IMG/VR virus record: IMGVR_UViG_3300042547_000849
Location: 1 to 36,808 of that record
Strand: one strand, 5' to 3'
DNA: 36,808 bases
Origin: a virus
Below the pieces are notes generated by a model. The model had not been told where the DNA came from. It searched no databases and was given only the letters and a program-made list of their open reading frames with translations. Both the position numbers and the translations under genes were made by a program. Below, piece after piece: positions 34,828 through 36,808 of the stretch (the stretch's first letter is position 1; the number at the start of each line of letters is the position of its first letter).

Positions 34828-35808
34828 TTACAACGTCGTCAACGTATTATTCACCTGAATTTCCGTACTCTTTCCCCACGTCGTATCATGCACCTGATCA
34901 AAGGTCCACTCAATGGCGTACACCCCTTCCTGATCCTTAAACTCGCTGACCGCTGTCACGATCCCACAGATCGAATGCTGGAAGAGCCACGTATGGGGCG
35001 TGGCAATAATCGGCCCGGTTGCCCGTAGCTGGATAAAGCGCTTCGTCCCCGCCCGCATCTGCGTCAACAACCCCATCCCAACCGCGTCGGCCGCCATCAG
35101 CAGTTTGAACTGTGCCTTGGGTTCCAACTCCACATGGGCCGCCCAACTCGTCTGTGCCGAGTCAATCGGCCACACCGGCCCCACTTTGCTGGCCACTTCG
35201 TAATCGGCCTGGAAGACGCGCAAAAGCTTCGTTGTTCCCAGCGCCGCCGACGTTGCATCCATAAAAATCGCGACTTCGGTCGGCAGGACTGGCTGAAGGG
35301 CAATCTCCGTAGGCGTCGCCGTCAGCGTGACCCCATCAATCAACCGCTGCCCGATCAGCGATCCCTTGGTCGTGAACTCATCCCGACCAAGGGTATAGCC
35401 CCACGAATCGAAAATTCCGTAGCCCATCTCATGCGCTCGCACAGCCGATCCCACCTCCACAGTATAGGTGCGCGCCGAATCCGGGGCCGCCTGCGCCGGC
35501 GAAAAGGTCCATTTGTACGCAGTGGTTACGCCCTGCTGCACCGGCGCCGCATAGTTAAAAATCGAAGAGAGCGGATAGACGATGTCTGTATAGACCATCT
35601 GCCCCTGCATCCCCGCCGTCGTCCACTCCTTGCCCTGGGCGCCCACCGTCGCATACTTGCCGCCCAGCGGTCGATACATCTTCACCGCCGTCTGGATTGT
35701 CGGGCTGATCTGCGTCGCCAATAGCTTCCGATTGGCCGGCACAATCGTACCCGGCGTAACCTCCACCCCGATCTGAACAACCTGAGTAATCCCCGCTCGC
35801 TCTGACAT
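34828..35808 (-). CDS. Major tail tube protein
   Basis: This 326-aa protein starts MSERAGITQVVQIGVEVTPG and has the family-typical TPGTIVPANRKLLA.QISP opening. The body is beta-rich (GQMVYTDIVYPLSSIFNYAA) and it ends in EFKDQEGVYAIEWTFDQVHD. Tube proteins stack in hexameric rings to make the tail. AGGAGGAG precedes the ATG. Its position between tail terminator and chaperones agrees with the siphovirus order. Confidence 0.9.
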   Translation of the reverse strand: MSERAGITQVVQIGVEVTPGTIVPANRKLLATQISPTIQTAVKMYRPLGGKYATVGAQGKEWTTAGMQGQMVYTDIVYPLSSIFNYAAPVQQGVTTAYKWTFSPAQAAPDSARTYTVEVGSAVRAHEMGYGIFDSWGYTLGRDEFTTKGSLIGQRLIDGVTLTATPTEIALQPVLPTEVAIFMDATSAALGTTKLLRVFQADYEVASKVGPVWPIDSAQTSWAAHVELEPKAQFKLLMAADAVGMGLLTQMRAGTKRFIQLRATGPIIATPHTWLFQHSICGIVTAVSEFKDQEGVYAIEWTFDQVHDTTWGKSTEIQVNNTLTTL

Positions 35809-35835
35809 CTCCTCCTACCTTTCCCCTATCTCTCG

Positions 35836-36246
35836 TCACTGCACAAAAATCCGATATAACCCCCCCAAATGCCGATACTGCGTCTCCCCGGCCACCTCCA
35901 CATAGCGGATCGGCTGTTCCCGCGTACATGCCAGAATCACCCCATCCACCACGCTCCCCGTCTTGCCCTGAAGAACCGTATCCATTCGGTCCGCAATCGC
36001 CTTCAACGGCCCATAGCTCGGCCCCTGGCCAATCACCTTGATCTGGTAGATCGCATTGACCATAATCCGCGCCGTCCCCACCCCCATCACATCCGTACCA
36101 TCCATCAACGTGAAGAGGAGATACGGAAACACCGCCCCCTGGGGCGCCACATCGCCATAACAGCGCGTCCCCACCGCCGCCGCCAACGTCGCATCCCCCG
36201 TCAACGTCGCATAGAGCCACTGGTCAACCCGAAGAACTTCGATCAC
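35836..36246 (-). CDS. Tail terminator/completion protein (DUF3168-like)
   Basis: This 136-aa protein has the pattern DQWLYATLTGDATLAAAVGT, then FPYLLFTLMDGTDVMGVGT and IMVNAIYQIKVIGQGPSYGP, RHLGGLYRIFVQ, as in DUF3168 proteins that cap the tail and join it to the head. The start is a GTG overlapping the gp10 stop. It precedes the tail tube gene. Confidence 0.88.
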   Translation of the reverse strand: MIEVLRVDQWLYATLTGDATLAAAVGTRCYGDVAPQGAVFPYLLFTLMDGTDVMGVGTARIMVNAIYQIKVIGQGPSYGPLKAIADRMDTVLQGKTGSVVDGVILACTREQPIRYVEVAGETQYRHLGGLYRIFVQ

Positions 36247-36578
36247 CGCACCGCCTCCGTCACCACCTTAGAAAGGCGCCGCTTCAACTTCGCCACCGCC
36301 CGCTCCCCCGCCGGCGTCATAAACGGACGGGCCGGCAGCCGCACCGTCCCAAACTCATGGAAGTGGCCGTAAAACATCAACGACACCACCGACCAACCGC
36401 CCCGGATTCGGCGCACCTTAATCCCCTTCACCAGGTCGCCCGTATCCTTCGGCGCCAACCGCCGCGCCTCATCCCGCGCCTCGGTCGCCACTTCCTTCAT
36501 CGTCGCCGGCGCCGTCACCCGCAACGCATTCCGCACCGCCGGCAACTGATTTTTTGTAATCTGAAAACTACCCGCCAT
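36243..36578 (-). CDS. HK97 gp10-like tail completion protein
   Basis: This 111-aa protein matches the HK97 gp10 family: VATEARDEARRLAPKDTGDL, then VKGIKVRRIRGGWSVVSLMF and YGHFHEFGTVRLPARPFMTP, ending in RRLSKVVTEAVR. It completes tail assembly at the head-tail junction. The start is uncertain between 36578 and the preceding ATG at 36581. The first codons are repeated at the window's left end; in the circular molecule the structured gap and the adaptor gene lie upstream. Confidence 0.92.
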   Translation of the reverse strand: MAGSFQITKNQLPAVRNALRVTAPATMKEVATEARDEARRLAPKDTGDLVKGIKVRRIRGGWSVVSLMFYGHFHEFGTVRLPARPFMTPAGERAVAKLKRRLSKVVTEAVR

Positions 36579-36808
36579 CATCCATCCCATCTAGCTATTG
36601 GTCACTTGGTGGGGAAGACGGAATCGAACCGCCACCAACGCCGCGCCGTGCTTGCCGGCGAGAAGCGCCGCTGCACCCCTCAACACAACGGCAGCGCCAG
36701 TGCCGCCAGGCATCCCCAAGACTGACTACGCGACCAACCGCCTAAACCACCTCACGACACATCACCACCTGTTCCCGCTGCCGCCCCTCCGGGTCACCAA
36801 TCGTGATA
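36570..36808. repeat. Terminal direct repeat, right copy
   Basis: This copy equals 1-239 apart from five bases (36697, 36733, 36766, 36778 and 36796). It holds the start of the gp10-like gene, a second copy of the structured gap and the C-terminal end of the adaptor gene (complete in the left copy). It closes the circle at a unit length of about 36,569 bp. Confidence 0.95.

Overview
The window is a complete or nearly complete genome of a temperate, tailed, HK97-type siphovirus. The first 239 bases recur at the end (36570-36808) with five substitutions. The molecule therefore closes into a circle, or has redundant ends, of about 36.57 kb, and the window start cuts the late operon just inside the HK97 gp10-like gene. 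No 16S or other host marker is present. Dispersed host-type repeats, an attP that matches a tRNA-His 3' half, and an FtsK/TraB-like module fit a moderately GC-rich bacterium. Chloroflexota is my weak guess, not something the sequence proves.

Late region (minus strand, 11596 down to 1, continuing from 36578 to 23445). Lysis genes come first: holin, an unknown wall-associated protein, a 52-aa Pro-rich membrane peptide and a GH-fold + SH3 + GH108 endolysin. Packaging follows: HNH endonuclease, TerS, a 35-aa membrane peptide and TerL. The head genes are a portal fused to a MuF-like domain, U35/S78-type prohead protease, HK97 capsid protein, two small proteins, gp6-like connector and head-tail adaptor. 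An unusually long structured gap with a tRNA-like arm comes next. The tail genes are gp10, DUF3168 tail terminator, tail tube, G/GT chaperones joined by a CCCAAAC -1 frameshift, tape measure, Dit-like protein, large tail protein and fibre genes. Most neighbours overlap as ATGA or similar, so they are probably translationally coupled.

Early region (minus strand, 20546 down to 12046, ending at a perfect terminator at 12007-12041). It encodes two small unknown proteins, an FtsK/TraB-like translocase carrying an array of 8-bp repeats inside its gene, a run of small membrane and zinc-ribbon proteins, a four-TM protein with a cytoplasmic winged-helix tail, and a replication initiator. The initiator has an N-terminal winged helix, internal 21-bp iterons plus AT-richer 9-bp repeats (a lambda-like origin inside the gene) and a C-terminal DnaA domain-I-like module.

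Lysogeny region (20546-23509). A tyrosine integrase reads rightward from a promoter with an embedded operator. The attP core downstream of it is the 3' half of a tRNA-His(GTG) gene. A MerR/HTH_17-type excisionase reads leftward from a consensus promoter. A membrane-anchored Mrr-like nuclease and a small partner form a likely lysogenic-conversion unit. No classical CI-type repressor is recognisable.

The most unusual features are the conjugation-like translocase/membrane-protein module inside a complete phage, the lambda-style origin in an initiator with a DnaA-like tail, and the tRNA-like structured element in the middle of the late operon.
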